Of a stretch of 64,000 bases of DNA, positions 24,245 through 32,811 are shown in pieces. The stretch's first letter is position 1; the number at the start of each line of letters is the position of its first letter. Made by a program: the position numbers and the translations under genes. The notes below the pieces were generated by a model. That model had not been told where the DNA came from. It was given only the letters and a program-made list of their open reading frames with translations, and did not search any database. This DNA comes from Alcanivorax sp. (GTDB taxonomy: Bacteria; Pseudomonadota; Gammaproteobacteria; Pseudomonadales; Alcanivoracaceae): assembly GCF_019431375.1 (NCBI RefSeq), contig NZ_CP080267.1:3289933-3353932 (forward strand), written 5' to 3'.

Positions 24245-26059
24245 TTAACGCGGGCTTGCCAACAGCGTATAAGCGCCGGAGCCGCTTTCCGCTGTCACGC
24301 GCCAACGGTAAGTGCCACTGCCCACCGAGCCGCTCAGTTCGGCCACGCCGTTCTGCGGTTGCGCGCTGCTCACCTGGGACCAGCTGCAGGCAAACAGGAA
24401 ACAGCTACGTTGCTCCAGTGCCAGCGAGAAGGCACCACCGGCAGGGCTGTACAAGAAGGCTTGTACATTGCCGCCACCGTAGCTGAAGCCTCCGGACGGC
24501 AGAGTCGTGGAGCCACCGTTACCCAGGCTGCCCTCATAGCGGGTGCACTCGGGGCAGGGATTGCTGGTGTCTTCGCTGGTCACGCTCTTGTCGATGCTGG
24601 CGGTCTGGTTGGCGGTGTCGGTAACGGTCAAGGTCACGGTAAAGCTGCCGGCAGTGCCGTAGTCATGACTGATCTGCTCGCCGCTAGCGACGTTGCCATC
24701 ACCCAGGGTCCAGTCCCAGGCAGCCACACCATTGTCATCGCTGCTGCCGCTGGCATCGAACTGGCAGGCAGTGCCGCTGCACTGGGCGGTGAACGCGGCC
24801 GTGGGCAGGCGGTCCGTCACGGTGCCGCCATCGTCTTCATCCACCTGCAACAGGCGATTGGGGGACTGGCTGCCCGCATTGCTGATCATGCCGGTAGCAC
24901 TGCCATCCTCCAGCGCAGTGAATACCTGCTGCGGGCTGGCACTGGGGTTGGCTGCCAGATACAGGGCGGCTGCACCCGCTGCGTGGGGCGCTGCCATGGA
25001 AGTGCCGTTCAGGCGTGCGGTCTGGGTGTCAGATTGATACCAGGCCGAGGTAATGTCGCTGCCCGGGGCAAACAGGTCCACACAGGCACCGAAATTGGAG
25101 AACGAGGAGCGTTGGTCGGTGCGGGTGGTAGCCCCCACAGTCAGGGCTTCGGCTACCCGGTTGGGAGAGCCGCTGCAGGCGTCGCGGTTATCGTTACCGG
25201 CGGCTACCACCATGCTCACCCCGGCGGCCACGGCGTTGCGTACCGCCGTATCCAGAGCGCTTGAGTTGCCTCCGCCCAGAGACATATTGGCCACCGCCGG
25301 TTTGCGGTGATTGCCGGCCACCCAGTCCACCCCGGCGATCACACCGGAATTGCTGCCGCTGCCGTTACAGTCCAGTACCCGCACCGGCGCAATCTGCGCC
25401 TGCTTGGCCACCCCGTACACGGTGCCCACGGCAGTGCCCGCCACATGGGTGCCGTGGCCGTTACAGTCATTGGTGTTGGCTGGATCCACGCTGCCGCCAC
25501 CAAACAGGAAGCCGCCGCTGCTGACAAAGTTGCGGCCCGGGCTGACGCGTCCGCTGAATTCGTTGTGGCTGGCCCGCAGGCCGGTATCAATCACATAAAC
25601 GGTGACATCATCGCCGGCACTGTTGGGGTACTGGTAGCTGCCATCCAGCGGCAGGGCGGGCTGGTCAATGCGATCCAGCCCCCAGGTAGCGTTCGCCTGG
25701 GTGGCGATGGCCTGCACCTGACGGTCCGGTTCCAGGCCGATCACGCCGGGCAGCTGGCCCAGCAAGGTAGCCTGCAGATCTGTTAACCGCACTGTCATCC
25801 CGGTAAGCGCATGTTGGTAGGTATAAAGCACTTCACCGCCGCCAACCGTGGCCAGCAGGGTGCGAATGGCCGTGGTCAGGTCCGTGACTCCAAGGCGCTC
25901 AATAATGTCCGGGGCCAGGGTCACGATGTATTGATTGTCGATGATTTCATTTTGCGTTTGTGACGCAAAAGACGGCGTATCGTCTGCCCACACCGGGTTG
26001 AGTACACTACCGCCCAGCAGCACCGCCAGCAGGGCGCCAAGACCTGTTTTTCTCTGCAT
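24245..26059 (-). CDS. Secreted subtilisin-like serine protease with PKD domain
   Basis: The 604-residue preproenzyme has a signal peptide (about 1-25), an I9 inhibitor propeptide (about 40-120, YIVTLAPDI to VIGLEPDRQV) and an S8 proteinase-K-type catalytic domain. The triad is Asp158 in VIDTG, His202 in GHGTHVAG and Ser354 in NGTSMAAP, with the oxyanion Asn289 in AAGND. A PKD domain (about 415-495, ending FTVTLTVTDTAN) and a beta-rich PPC-like tail follow. It is likely exported by Sec and a further outer-membrane route. The predicted role is extracellular protein degradation. Confidence 0.93.
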   Translation of the reverse strand: MQRKTGLGALLAVLLGGSVLNPVWADDTPSFASQTQNEIIDNQYIVTLAPDIIERLGVTDLTTAIRTLLATVGGGEVLYTYQHALTGMTVRLTDLQATLLGQLPGVIGLEPDRQVQAIATQANATWGLDRIDQPALPLDGSYQYPNSAGDDVTVYVIDTGLRASHNEFSGRVSPGRNFVSSGGFLFGGGSVDPANTNDCNGHGTHVAGTAVGTVYGVAKQAQIAPVRVLDCNGSGSNSGVIAGVDWVAGNHRKPAVANMSLGGGNSSALDTAVRNAVAAGVSMVVAAGNDNRDACSGSPNRVAEALTVGATTRTDQRSSFSNFGACVDLFAPGSDITSAWYQSDTQTARLNGTSMAAPHAAGAAALYLAANPSASPQQVFTALEDGSATGMISNAGSQSPNRLLQVDEDDGGTVTDRLPTAAFTAQCSGTACQFDASGSSDDNGVAAWDWTLGDGNVASGEQISHDYGTAGSFTVTLTVTDTANQTASIDKSVTSEDTSNPCPECTRYEGSLGNGGSTTLPSGGFSYGGGNVQAFLYSPAGGAFSLALEQRSCFLFACSWSQVSSAQPQNGVAELSGSVGSGTYRWRVTAESGSGAYTLLASPR

Positions 26060-26231
26060 GAAAATCCCTCCACGAAGTCGTGCCCCGACGCTAATTAGTA
26101 CGCTCGTATCTCTCTATGGTGAGGCTGTGTCTTTTTGTTGCGTTGAAAGGAGTTCAACGGGCTGGAGGGCTTGTGATCACTGGGGCTGAGCCGTTTTGTG
26201 ATCTGGGTGTGAAGGCGGGGTGAGTGAAGGG

Positions 26232-26588
26232 CTAAACCAGTCCTCCCAGTGCCGATACGGTTTTCCAGGCGAGCATCTGCATATGTTGGGAGTTCACCGA
26301 TGGCCGTGCCATACAGGCAAACACCATGTCGCCCACCGGCCAGATGCAGATACACCCTTCCCGGCAACGGATGAATATTTCCTCGCTATGCCCCAGCCGT
26401 AACCCGTCGAGTACCCGGTCACAGGCTTTCTTCATCTCGAAGAACAACGCACTCTGCTCGTCATAATCCAGCCCCTCCCCAATATGCACCACCGGCAGAC
26501 CATCATGGCTGATCAGCGATACCAGCAGGATGTCATCGGAGGAATCGTGGAGTGCCTGCAGGGGCGGTGTGAGGGTGCTGAGTTTCAT
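26232..26588 (-). CDS. Roadblock/LC7-domain protein
   Basis: The 118-residue protein consists of a single roadblock-like fold: DILLVSLISHDGLPVVHIGEGL is the first beta hairpin, followed by a helix (SALFFEMKKACDRVLDGLRLG), then EEIFIRCREGCICIWPVGDMVFACMA. Bacterial roadblock proteins regulate small GTPases of the MglA type or act in kinase complexes. Here no MglA-like GTPase is next to it, and it stands alone between the subtilisin and the exchanger, so its partner is not visible. Confidence 0.7.
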   Translation of the reverse strand: MKLSTLTPPLQALHDSSDDILLVSLISHDGLPVVHIGEGLDYDEQSALFFEMKKACDRVLDGLRLGHSEEIFIRCREGCICIWPVGDMVFACMARPSVNSQHMQMLAWKTVSALGGLV

Positions 26589-26758
26589 TATTGTTATCCA
26601 TCCGTGACGGCTCTAAGGATCAGCTTAGCGATGGAGGGTCTGGAATCAAGGTGGTTTGGCGATTTCGCCAGGCCCGGCAGAACGATGGGTATGCCCTCCG
26701 CATCCCGTTTCCAGGTGCCGGATCGGCCCGAAAACGGGATTGCATCCAGAATGTCCGG

Positions 26759-27736
26759 CTACCCAAAAACGGTACTGATCAGGTAGGCCGTGTACCCCAC
26801 GTAAGCCGCCAGCAGCAATGCGGCCTCAATGCGGTTGATACGGCCTTGCCCCCGGAACCCGTAGCCAATGACGAATAGCGACAGCGTCAGCGCCGCCATG
26901 ACCAGCATGTCCCGGTTGAACACCTCCGGCCCCACCGCCAGTGGATGAATGGTGCCGGCGATCCCCACCACGGCAAGGGTGTTGAACAGGTTGGAGCCCA
27001 GGATGTTACCAAGGGCGATATCGTGCTCGCCCTTTCTGGCGGCAATGATCGACGACGCCAGCTCCGGTAGCGAGGTGCCCACCGCGATGATGGTCAGGCC
27101 TATGATCATGTCGCTGACACCGAACCCCTGGGCAATCTCCACCGCGCCCCAGACCAGCACCCGGGAGCTAACAATCAACAGTAGCAGCCCGGCCACCAGC
27201 CAGAAGATGGCCCGGCGCAGGGGCATGGCGCGCACGTCCAGTTCTTGCTCAATCTCGTTGGCCAGGGCATCTTCTTTCTTGCGCATGCCCTGCCAGATCG
27301 TCCAGCCCATCAAGGCGCCGAATACGCCGAGCAGCACCAGCGCATCAAACCGTGTGATTTCGCCGTCCAGTAGTTGCCATGCGGCCAGGCCGGTGACCAG
27401 CGCAAGGATGGGAAGCTCCTTGCGCAATACCTGTGAATGCACGGCGATGGGGCTGATCAGGGCGGTAATCCCCAGGATCAGGGCAATGTTGGTGATGTTC
27501 GAGCCATAGGCGTTACCCAGCGCGATGCCCGGATTCCCCTGGGAGGCGGCCAGCGCGGACACCACCATCTCTGGCGCGGAAGTACCGAAACCGACGACCA
27601 CCATGCCGATCAACAACGGCGGCATACCGAAGTGGGACGCTGTGGAGGCGGAGCCCTCCACAAAGCGGTTGGCGCTCCATACCAGAAGCAATAAACCAAA
27701 TGCGATAGCGGCAGCGGCCAGAATCATGGGAATCAA
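26759..27736 (-). CDS. Na+/Ca2+ exchanger family antiporter (YrbG-like)
   Basis: The 325-residue integral membrane protein has about ten transmembrane helices in two inverted halves. Each half carries an alpha repeat: GFGTSAPEMVVS with GNAYGSNITN in the first, AVGTSLPELASS with GNILGSNLFN in the second. These hold the acidic and Asn/Ser cation ligands of the CaCA superfamily. A charged cytoplasmic loop (RKKEDALANEIEQELD) separates the halves. It probably exchanges Na+ or H+ for Ca2+ across the inner membrane. It appears monocistronic. Confidence 0.9.
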   Translation of the reverse strand: MIPMILAAAAIAFGLLLLVWSANRFVEGSASTASHFGMPPLLIGMVVVGFGTSAPEMVVSALAASQGNPGIALGNAYGSNITNIALILGITALISPIAVHSQVLRKELPILALVTGLAAWQLLDGEITRFDALVLLGVFGALMGWTIWQGMRKKEDALANEIEQELDVRAMPLRRAIFWLVAGLLLLIVSSRVLVWGAVEIAQGFGVSDMIIGLTIIAVGTSLPELASSIIAARKGEHDIALGNILGSNLFNTLAVVGIAGTIHPLAVGPEVFNRDMLVMAALTLSLFVIGYGFRGQGRINRIEAALLLAAYVGYTAYLISTVFG

Positions 27737-27914
27737 GTGCTCCTTTACCGTTAAACGTTGGTGGTTGGTCGGGCTTTTGCGAGTGATAGAAGGCCAATGG
27801 TCTGGCAGGGGACGTTTTGATACTCACATCCTTTATTACTTGAGAGTGCCAAGCCTTTCAATGTGATTCGCGATCTTATGGGCGAGGAAGGTTGCGGTAT
27901 CAGCAGATGGGTCC

Positions 27915-27959
27915 ACAAAGAAAAAGGGCTACCCCTCGCGGGATAGCCCTTTTCTTTGT
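27915..27959 (-). terminator. Terminator of ssrA
   Basis: A stem with AGGGCTA/TAGCCCT core and flanking ACAAAGAAAAA/TTTTCTTTGT lies directly after the tmRNA CCA end. On the minus strand it ends in a T-rich run, matching an intrinsic terminator for ssrA. The antiporter gene begins upstream of it on the same strand. Confidence 0.85.
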
Positions 27960-27960
27960 T

Positions 27961-28317
27961 TGGTGGAGCCGGCGGGAATCGAACCCGCGTCCGTCAGCAA
28001 TCCATCTGCAGATCTACATGCTTAGCCATGTTTATTGATTTAAGCCTTCACAGCCCAACTGGCAGGACGTGAAAGCCGAGCCCCTAAGGGTTTTAACAGC
28101 GCCATCCGGGGCGGACTTTGCTGCGAGCCTGTGTTGCGATGCTCGCCGCTCTTCCCCACAGGCAGGGTCGATTGGCGATAAGCAGGGTTTAAGCTGCTAG
28201 TGCGTAAGAATCGTCGTTTGCGATTACTTTAGTGTGCCACAAATGTTTTACGAGACTCGTGACCTTCTCGGCATGCACCACAGAATTCAGTACCGGCGTC
28301 GAATCCAGGTCGGCCCC
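27961..28317 (-). ncRNA. ssrA: tmRNA
   Basis: tmRNA rescues stalled ribosomes by adding a degradation tag. Read on the minus strand, the 5' end at 28317 is GGGGCCGACCTGGATTCGAC, and the 3' end at 27961 is a tRNA-like T arm (GGTTCGATTCCCGCC) followed by GGCTCCACCA. These ends form the alanine-tRNA-like acceptor domain. The tag frame reads ANDDSYALAA then TAA (codons around 28189-28218), one residue different from the Pseudomonas tag as I recall it. The 357-nt length is normal for one-piece tmRNA. Its partner gene smpB lies 745 bp away on the same strand. Confidence 0.97.
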
Positions 28318-28329
28318 TGTGATGGGTTC

Positions 28330-28358
28330 ATTGTAGGTGATGGGGGCGGGGAAGTCGA
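28330..28358 (-). promoter_or_regulatory. ssrA promoter
   Basis: On the minus strand a TACAAT -10 (28330-28335) and a TCGACT -35 (28353-28358) are 17 bp apart. They lie 12 bp before the mature tmRNA 5' end, consistent with a short processed leader. Confidence 0.6.
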
Positions 28359-28718
28359 TTAACAAGTGGGGGTGGGGCAGTTCCGGATCGACCATATTGT
28401 GGGGGTAAACGGCATGAATGACGTTCTAAATGTAATCAAACTGTGAAAAGTGTTACCTGAATACACATGTCTTGTCTGACAATCAGACTCGGAATACTTG
28501 TTTTGTCATTTTTCAGGCGCACTATACGAGTGTCACCGCGGCATTGTGTCATTGTCCGATGGTGAGGTTGAGCAAGCGATGCTCAGGTAGCCACAAGCCA
28601 CCATGAAACATCCTGCTCGAAATTGTGTACCACACAATGGCTTTACAGCGAGCCTTGAAATAGACGTTATATGAAGGCCGCTGATCAAAGCATTGTCGTT
28701 CATTAAAGGAGAAAGCCG
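28359..28718. other. Non-coding stretch upstream of ssrA and the small membrane gene
   Basis: This AT-richer gap holds no convincing gene. It contains a short hairpin, GTCTGA-CAA-TCAGAC near 28477-28491, and the palindrome annotated at 28622-28638. An AAGGAG ribosome site lies at its right end before the ATG at 28719. No repeat of the heptamer families is present. Confidence 0.5.
28622..28638. promoter_or_regulatory. Operator-like palindrome ATTGTGT-N3-ACACAAT
   Basis: A perfect 7-bp inverted repeat around ACC lies about 80 bp before the ATG of the small membrane gene. Position and symmetry suit a dimeric regulator binding site; which regulator is not apparent. Confidence 0.35.
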
Positions 28719-29000
28719 ATGAACACGATCTTTCGGTCAGCAGGGCAAGTTTCCGAGAAGGCACTGTCGCCTTTGAAGGCTCAGCCGCTGCTCTACAGAG
28801 CGTTGCAACTGGTGTTCGCGCTGGCTGCTTATGCAGGTGGTGTGTACCTGGTGGAACTGGCGACGCCGGAAGCACGTCTTCCGGTAGTACTGTTCGCCGT
28901 TTACTTCCTGCCTGCGGTGCTGCGCGCCTGGCTGCAGTTTTACTGGCAGCTGCGCGGCGACAGCCGGGCTCAGGACGTGAACACCCATCAGTCGGTGTAA
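28719..29000 (+). CDS. Small two-helix membrane protein of unknown function
   Basis: The 93-residue product has two predicted membrane helices: LVFALAAYAGGVYLVELA (about 32-49) and LPVVLFAVYFLPAVLRAWLQF (about 54-74). The N-terminus is soluble with a net positive charge, and the C-terminus is short and polar. An AAAGGAGAAAG ribosome site six bases before the ATG strongly supports translation. It sits between ssrA and smpB, both on the other strand. No family recognised. Confidence 0.7.
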   Translation: MNTIFRSAGQVSEKALSPLKAQPLLYRALQLVFALAAYAGGVYLVELATPEARLPVVLFAVYFLPAVLRAWLQFYWQLRGDSRAQDVNTHQSV

Positions 29001-29061
29001 CGCCAACCGGTATAGTCTGAAGACAGTGTCACGCGTGCAGGGGGCGGCCCGTTAACCCGGG

Positions 29062-29544
29062 TCAGCTGCCCTGCCGCATCAGACGCTGCTTCTGACGGTT
29101 CCAGTCGCGCTCCTTCTCGGTGGCGCGTTTGTCAAACTTCTGCTTACCCTTGGCCAGGGCGATATCGCACTTGGCGAACCCTTTCTTCCAGTACAGGCTC
29201 ACCGGTACGCAGGTGTAGCCCTCTTTCTTTACGCCACCAAAAATGCGCCCCAGTTCGCGACGGTGCAGTAGCAGTTTGCGGCTGCGCACCGGATCCGGAT
29301 TGACGTGGGTGCTGGCAGTGATCAGGGGCTCGAAGCGGGCGCCGAACAGGAAAGCTTCCCCGTCCTTGAGCAGAACGTAGGCCTCGGTCAGGTTGCCTTT
29401 GCCGGCACGGAGTGACTTCACCTCCCAGCCTTCCAGTACCAGGCCGGCTTCGAAGTGCTCTTCCAGATGATATTCGTGGCGTGCCTTGCGGTTTTGCGCA
29501 ATGGTGGCCGACGGCGCTTTGGCTTTTTTCTTGGCGTTTCCCAT
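29062..29544 (-). CDS. smpB: SsrA-binding protein SmpB
   Basis: SmpB binds the tRNA-like domain of tmRNA and delivers it to the empty A site of stalled ribosomes. The 160-residue protein has the OB-fold signature ARHEYHLEEHFEAGLVLEGWEVKSLR, the NLTEAYVLL and LLLHRRELGRI segments, and the basic C-terminal tail FDKRATEKERDWNRQKQRLMRQ that folds in the mRNA channel. The ATG at 29544 gives the family start MGNAKKKAK; a start 7 codons further upstream is less likely. Confidence 0.96.
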   Translation of the reverse strand: MGNAKKKAKAPSATIAQNRKARHEYHLEEHFEAGLVLEGWEVKSLRAGKGNLTEAYVLLKDGEAFLFGARFEPLITASTHVNPDPVRSRKLLLHRRELGRIFGGVKKEGYTCVPVSLYWKKGFAKCDIALAKGKQKFDKRATEKERDWNRQKQRLMRQGS

Positions 29545-29685
29545 AGGCGAGCGATTATAGAGCATGCGTTTGGCGGCTGACAGGGCTTTGTCTGCCCAGG
29601 CGAGCGAGAGTTGTGACGTACCCTTACTTGAGCCGTCCAGTTAAAAAAAAGACAATAGCGCCACGCTATCGAGGGTAATCCTGTT

Positions 29686-31224
29686 ATGAAGCAAGAGATC
29701 AAGCCGGTCCATGGCATGTGGGCCAGCCGTTGGGTGTTTATTCTGGCGGCGACCGGGTCGGCCGTGGGGCTGGGGAATATCTGGCGTTTCCCGTACATCA
29801 CCGGCGAGAACGGTGGTGGTGCCTTTGTGTTGCTGTACCTGCTGTGTATTGCGGTGGTGGGCATTCCCATCATGGCGGCGGAGGTCATGCTGGGCCGTAA
29901 GGGCGGACTAAGCCCGATCAACTCCATGCGCAAGGTGGCGGCGGACAGCAAGGTGACCCAGCGCTGGGCGAGCATCGGTTACCTGGGTGCGCTGTCGGCG
30001 TTCCTGATTCTGTCATTCTATTCCGCAGTGGCGAGCTGGGCGCTGTATTACGCCTGGGAAGCCGCACGCGGCGTTTTTGAAGGGGTCACCGCTACCCAGT
30101 CGGAGGCCCATTTCAACGATATGCTCGCCAATCCCGGGTTGCTGCTGGGTTATCACACGCTCTTTATGGTGCTGACCATGGTGGTGGTGGCCCGTGGGGT
30201 GAAAGGTGGCCTGGAAAAGGCGGTGCAGATTTTGATGCCGCTGTTGTTCGTGCTGCTGGTGGTGTTGGTGGGCTATGCGGCGACTACGCCGGGTTTCAAG
30301 GAAGGGGTGAGTTTCCTGTTTGCCTTTGACTTCTCCAAGTTGACCGGCAAGGCAATCATTGTGGCCGTCGGCCAGGCCTTCTTTACCCTGAGTCTGGGCA
30401 TGGGCGCGATCATGGCCTATGGGGCGTATATGCCCAAAGAGGTGAAGGACAAGAAGACCGGTCGTAGCCGGCCGGTGTCGATCATGTCTACCGTGGCGAT
30501 CATTGCGCTGCTGGACACCCTGGTGGCGCTGGGCGCTGGTGTGGCCATGTTCCCGCTGTTGTTCTCCAATGGGCTGGAAGTGAGCCAGGGCCCGGGCATG
30601 ATGTTCGTGACCCTGCCGCTGGCCTTCGGCCAGATGCCGGGCGGTCTGCTATTCGGTTCCCTGTTCTTTGTGCTGGTGGTGTGTGCCGCCTGGAGCTCAT
30701 CCATCAGTCTTGGCGAGCCTGTCGTGGCCTGGTTGGTAGAGCGGGGGCTCAAGCGCTCGATGGCGGCACTGGTAGTGGGCCTGGGGGCCTGGCTGCTGGG
30801 TGTAGGTTCGGTGCTGTCCTTTAATGTGTGGAAAGACCACACCTTCCTGGTCGGTACCTTCTTCGACAATATGGAGTTCCTGTCCACCACGGTGATGCTG
30901 CCGCTGGGTGGTCTGCTGATCGCCATCTTTGCTGGCTGGGTGATGAAGGAAACCCAGGCGCGCAAAGAGCTGGCCATGCAGAACTTCAAGCTCTATTTGG
31001 TATGGCGGGCGCTGGTGCGGATTTTCTCCCCGGCGGCGGTGATTGTGCTGTTTGTCTATTCCATCTGGGCGACCTTTACGCCGGAAGAGGAGGCGCAGGC
31101 TGCAGATGCGCCGGCTCAGGAACAGCTGGATTCGGTCAGCAGCGAGGCGCCGGCGGAGGATAAGCCGGCGCCACTGCCGCAACAGGATGCCGTTGAGGTG
31201 CCGGTGGAGCAGGAGTCGCCCTGA
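29686..31224 (+). CDS. Sodium-dependent transporter of the NSS (SNF) family
   Basis: The 512-residue protein has about twelve membrane helices and the LeuT-type signature in helix 1, GSAVGLGNIWRFPYITGENGGGAF, which forms the Na+ and substrate sites. NSS proteins import amino acids or related amines with Na+. The C-terminus (last ~45 residues) is a long acidic, Pro/Ala/Glu-rich cytoplasmic tail not needed for transport. Its stop codon shares one base with the rnfH start, so both are probably on one transcript. Substrate is unknown. Confidence 0.92.
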   Translation: MKQEIKPVHGMWASRWVFILAATGSAVGLGNIWRFPYITGENGGGAFVLLYLLCIAVVGIPIMAAEVMLGRKGGLSPINSMRKVAADSKVTQRWASIGYLGALSAFLILSFYSAVASWALYYAWEAARGVFEGVTATQSEAHFNDMLANPGLLLGYHTLFMVLTMVVVARGVKGGLEKAVQILMPLLFVLLVVLVGYAATTPGFKEGVSFLFAFDFSKLTGKAIIVAVGQAFFTLSLGMGAIMAYGAYMPKEVKDKKTGRSRPVSIMSTVAIIALLDTLVALGAGVAMFPLLFSNGLEVSQGPGMMFVTLPLAFGQMPGGLLFGSLFFVLVVCAAWSSSISLGEPVVAWLVERGLKRSMAALVVGLGAWLLGVGSVLSFNVWKDHTFLVGTFFDNMEFLSTTVMLPLGGLLIAIFAGWVMKETQARKELAMQNFKLYLVWRALVRIFSPAAVIVLFVYSIWATFTPEEEAQAADAPAQEQLDSVSSEAPAEDKPAPLPQQDAVEVPVEQESP

Positions 31225-31523
31225 TGGCAGAGGATGCGCGTATTCATGTGGAGGTGGCCTATGCCCTGCCAGACAAGCAGCGTCTGATCGGCCTGGATGT
31301 GCCGGAGGGTACCACCATGCTGGAGGCCGCAAAGCTGTCCGGTATTGAGGAACAATTCGAAGGGTTGGTGCTGGACAAGGCGCCCATGGGGATTTTCGGC
31401 AAGGTGATTGCTAATCCGGCCGGGCAGGTGCTCAAGCCAGGTGAACGGGTAGAGATTTACCGCCCGCTGCTGGCAGACCCGAAGCTCAATCGCAAGAAGC
31501 GGGCGGCAGAAAAGGCCCGCTGA
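31224..31523 (+). CDS. rnfH: RnfH family ubiquitin-like protein
   Basis: The 99-residue protein is a beta-grasp fold of the RnfH (UPF0125) family: IHVEVAYALPDKQRLIGLDV, the central GTTMLEAAKLSGI helix, KAPMGIFGKVIANPAGQVLKPGERVEIYRPLLADPK, and a basic tail. Family function is not settled; the gene commonly neighbours smpB and bamE in gammaproteobacteria. It starts at the last base of the transporter stop codon. Confidence 0.9.
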   Translation: MAEDARIHVEVAYALPDKQRLIGLDVPEGTTMLEAAKLSGIEEQFEGLVLDKAPMGIFGKVIANPAGQVLKPGERVEIYRPLLADPKLNRKKRAAEKAR

Positions 31524-31532
31524 TCCAGGCTG

Positions 31533-32030
31533 TCAGGCTGCAGGCTGGCCCGGGTCGCTGGGTTCCTGGGGTTGGGTTTCCGGATCCGGGGCCTGTTGCT
31601 GGGTGGCAGGGGCCGGCTCCGGGCTGACGTCTTCCCGCTTGCGCTCTTCCAGTTTGCGCTGCAACTCCCGGTCCTGTTGCGAGCTGGTTTTCTTGCGGAA
31701 GTCTTCAATGACTTCGCCCTCATGGTGGTTGTAGCTGCCATTTTCGAAGTGCAGCACAATCTGCTGACTCACCTTGTCGCCCTTGCCGGGGCGGTAGGTC
31801 ATCAGATAAAACCATTTGTCAGGCGTGAACGGGTCCACCAGGGTGGGGGCGCCGAGCACATATCGCACCTGCTCCGGGCTCATGCCGGGTTCGAGCTCGT
31901 CGAGCATTTCCTCGGTGACGAAGTTGCCCTGCGGAATATCGATCCGATAGACGCCGGGAAAGCGCAGGGTGCTGCAGCCAGTGGTGGCCAGCAGGGCTGT
32001 CAGAATGAGGGCAACTGGAATTCGTGGCAT
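31533..32030 (-). CDS. bamE: Outer-membrane assembly lipoprotein BamE
   Basis: BamE is a small lipoprotein of the BAM complex that stabilises BamA–BamD during outer-membrane protein insertion. The 165-residue precursor has a lipoprotein signal with lipobox ATTGC (Cys19), then the SmpA/OmlA domain: YRIDIPQGNFVTEEMLDEL, PGMSPEQVRYVLGAPTLVDPF and WFYLMTYRPG. The C-terminal ~45 residues form a Gln/Pro/Glu-rich extension longer than in E. coli BamE. It is divergent from fur. Confidence 0.95.
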   Translation of the reverse strand: MPRIPVALILTALLATTGCSTLRFPGVYRIDIPQGNFVTEEMLDELEPGMSPEQVRYVLGAPTLVDPFTPDKWFYLMTYRPGKGDKVSQQIVLHFENGSYNHHEGEVIEDFRKKTSSQQDRELQRKLEERKREDVSPEPAPATQQQAPDPETQPQEPSDPGQPAA

Positions 32031-32108
32031 GGTTTTTCGACTTCACAAAGTGTTCGGGCGATAATACAGACTTGCAGTAGCGGTACAAGTTTCCCGCTTT
32101 TTTTCATC

Positions 32109-32173
32109 GCCCCTGAATCTGAGGCGGCACTGACTTGCGTCAGGTGCGGCGGTAAAGTCATGGATTCAGGGGC
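32109..32173. promoter_or_regulatory. Inverted repeat between bamE and fur
   Basis: GCCCCTGAATC (32109-32119) is exactly mirrored by GATTCAGGGGC (32163-32173) with a 43-bp spacer that contains a small TGAC-TTGC-GTCA hairpin. It lies 34 bp before the fur start. It could be a leader structure or a paired operator. No clear Fur-box match is seen here. Confidence 0.4.
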
Positions 32174-32206
32174 ATCGCCACCTTTTGGCAAATTGGAGCA
32201 TACGCA

Positions 32207-32608
32207 TTGGATAATCAGGATCTCAGAAAAGCGGGCCTTAAAGTGACCCTGCCGCGGGTGAAAATCCTGCAGCAACTGGAGAAGTCCGAAGAGCGCCATC
32301 TGAGCGCGGAAGACATCTACAAGTCGCTGATGGACGCCGGCGAGGATGTGGGGCTGGCCACCGTCTACCGGGTGCTGACCCAGTTCGAGCAGGCGGGGAT
32401 GGTGCTGCGTCACAACTTTGAGGGCGGCTCCGCCGTGTTCGAGTTGGCGGACGAAGACCACCACGACCACATGGTGTGCATGGAAACCGGCCAGGTGATC
32501 GAGTTCATGGATGAGGTGATCGAGAAGCGCCAGCACGCCATCGCCGAGGAACACGGCTACGAAATCATGGACCACTCGCTGGTACTGTACGTCAAGCCGA
32601 AGAAGTAG
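32207..32608 (+). CDS. fur: Ferric uptake regulator Fur
   Basis: Fur is the Fe2+-dependent repressor of iron acquisition genes. The 133-residue protein has the winged helix (LRKAGLKVTLPRVKILQQL, LSAEDIYKSL, GLATVYRVLTQFEQAG) and the dimerisation domain with the metal site DEDHHDHMVCMETGQVIEF. The CxxC of E. coli Fur is reduced to a single Cys here, as in pseudomonads. The TTG at 32207 is chosen: it follows GGAG at eight bases, and MDNQDLRKAGLKVTLPR matches known Fur starts; no in-frame ATG fits. It is divergent from bamE. Confidence 0.96.
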   Translation: MDNQDLRKAGLKVTLPRVKILQQLEKSEERHLSAEDIYKSLMDAGEDVGLATVYRVLTQFEQAGMVLRHNFEGGSAVFELADEDHHDHMVCMETGQVIEFMDEVIEKRQHAIAEEHGYEIMDHSLVLYVKPKK

Positions 32609-32680
32609 CGAGAAGTCCGCTTTATATCGCACGCGGGTGAGTGCCTGCGTGTGACACGAGGCTGCCCCTCTCCCTTGTAA

Positions 32681-32795
32681 GCGCCCTTAACGCCGTTGGA
32701 GCCATGCTTGCCATGGCGAAAGCCTCTCGGCGGGCACGGCACGGTGATCGGGGGTCTTCGCTTTGCAAGCAAAGCTCCAACGGCGTTAAGGGCGC
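32681..32795. repeat. 22-bp perfect inverted repeat with nested palindromes
   Basis: The arms 32681-32702 and 32774-32795 (GCGCCCTTAACGCCGTTGGAGC and its reverse complement) enclose 71 bp. The inner part has two further hairpins, GCCATG-CTTGC-CATGGC (32701-32717) and GCTTTGC-AA-GCAAAGC (near 32760-32775). It lies between fur and the recN-end heptamer element. It resembles a small mobile or REP/MITE-like unit; no target-site duplication is obvious. Confidence 0.7.
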
Positions 32796-32811
32796 TGCTT
32801 TCGGTATCAGT

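Noticed and set aside
28189..28395. 68-codon minus-strand frame in the ssrA region
   Set aside because: It is the tmRNA gene; only its last ten codons, the tag, are translated.
32031..32206. Fur box upstream of fur
   Set aside because: No sequence close to GATAATGATAATCATTATC was found in the bamE–fur gap.
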